From assembly GCA_023150495.1 (NCBI GenBank), contig JAKLKT010000121.1:1-12293 (forward strand): DNA of 12,293 nucleotides, in the 5' to 3' direction. Within the stretch, counting starts at the first letter, position 1; every line of letters starts with the position of its first letter. Made by a program: the position numbers and the translations under genes. Below the pieces are notes generated by a model, which saw only the letters and a program-made list of their open reading frames with translations, searched no databases and had not been told where the DNA came from. Of this stretch, positions 11,861-12,293 are shown piece by piece. The stretch comes from Planctomycetota bacterium. Lineage in GTDB: Bacteria > Planctomycetota > PLA2.

Positions 11861-12293
11861 GTGCGCGCGCCTCTGGAGAACGAGTTCAGCTGGAGCCTCT
11901 CCCGCTCGCGCACCTTCGAGGACTGCGCGCTCAAGTACTGGTTCCACTACTACGGGTCGTGGGGAGGCTGGGAGCCCGACGCGCCCGCGGAGGCGCGCGA
12001 GCTCTACCTCCTCAAGAACCTCACGAACCTCCACCTGATCGCCGGCGACACGGTGCACCGCGCGATCCAGCGGGCGCTCGAGGAGCACGCGCGAGGGAGG
12101 GAGCCCGACCCCGAGAAGCTCGTGCAATGGTGCAAGGCCGAGATGCAGCGCGCCATGCACGAGTCGCTCGAGGAGGCTTGGCGGGAGCGGCCGAAGCAGT
12201 GCGCGCGCCTCTTCGAGCACCATTACGGCCCGAGGCCGCAGCGCGACTTCCTCGTGCGGATCGCGAAGAAGATCGGCGACTCCATCCGGCGCT
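11861..12293 (+). CDS. PD-(D/E)XK nuclease superfamily protein (3' partial)
   Basis: 144 codons from GTG 11861 to the window edge, where the gene is cut. The opening ENEFSWSLSRSRTFEDCALK, then YWFHYYGSWGGW, is typical of RecB-like PD-(D/E)XK proteins: S-x-S-R-x-x-x-F-x-x-C with C22, which in iron-sulfur members is the first cluster ligand. A RELYLLKNLTNLHLIAGDTVHRAI segment follows, whose G-x-x-V-H is the usual first active-site-region motif. The D-(D/E)XK core and any remaining cluster cysteines would be downstream, outside the window. Comparable stand-alone proteins of a few hundred residues occur in several phyla and are usually annotated only as PD-(D/E)XK family. A DNA repair or nuclease role is inferred from the family. 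The start is supported by the TATAAT 8 nt upstream. Confidence 0.8.
   Translation, partial: MRAPLENEFSWSLSRSRTFEDCALKYWFHYYGSWGGWEPDAPAEARELYLLKNLTNLHLIAGDTVHRAIQRALEEHARGREPDPEKLVQWCKAEMQRAMHESLEEAWRERPKQCARLFEHHYGPRPQRDFLVRIAKKIGDSIRR

Overview
This is a window of very GC-rich bacterial DNA (roughly 70% G+C by eye, almost all codons ending in G or C). The gene mix is a long repetitive carboxypeptidase-regulatory-like protein, a secreted sulfatase, an ETF-ubiquinone oxidoreductase, a stand-alone LON N-terminal domain protein and a PD-(D/E)XK nuclease. It would suit an uncultured Planctomycetota or a similar high-GC Gram-negative-type lineage, but the sequence alone does not fix the taxon. 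I see no rRNA, tRNA, CRISPR array, transposase or phage gene.

Layout. From the left: a carboxypeptidase-regulatory-like repeat protein, 5'-truncated by the window edge (+, to 2469); convergent to it a small membrane-anchored protein (-, 2496-3080); divergent from that, across 39 bp, an RlmI-type rRNA methyltransferase (+, 3120-4265). Convergent with rlmI is a TetR regulator that is broken by a frameshift and an apparent internal loss (-, 4330-4861). Across a 36-bp divergent spacer lies endonuclease IV (+, from 4898), whose reading frame runs past its normal end into a sulfatase (+, 5766-7307). The rest is all on the + strand: ETF-ubiquinone oxidoreductase (7486-9099), LON-domain protein (9228-9857), gamma-glutamyltranspeptidase (10020-11672) and the start of a PD-(D/E)XK nuclease cut by the right edge (11861-). 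Every intergenic gap is shorter than 200 bp.

How the genes relate. They do not form one pathway. They are housekeeping or scavenging functions: rRNA modification, abasic-site repair, electron transfer from flavoprotein dehydrogenases to quinone, glutathione or gamma-glutamyl breakdown, and sulfate-ester hydrolysis at the cell envelope. Most appear to be separate transcription units, because several start codons carry their own -10-like box.

Three signals go beyond gene content. (1) An exact 14-mer, GGGGGCTCCGGGGG, occurs four times, with three near copies. It lies on both strands, in genes and between genes, and the three in-gene copies do not share a reading phase, so it behaves as a DNA-level interspersed motif. 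(2) In six genes a TAnnnT-type -10 box ends 6-9 nt before the start codon, which predicts leaderless mRNAs. The sulfatase is the clear exception, with a strong Shine-Dalgarno sequence. (3) The sulfatase differs from its neighbours in leucine and glycine codon choice, and the upstream endonuclease IV gene has lost its normal stop. Together these suggest the sulfatase is a later arrival.
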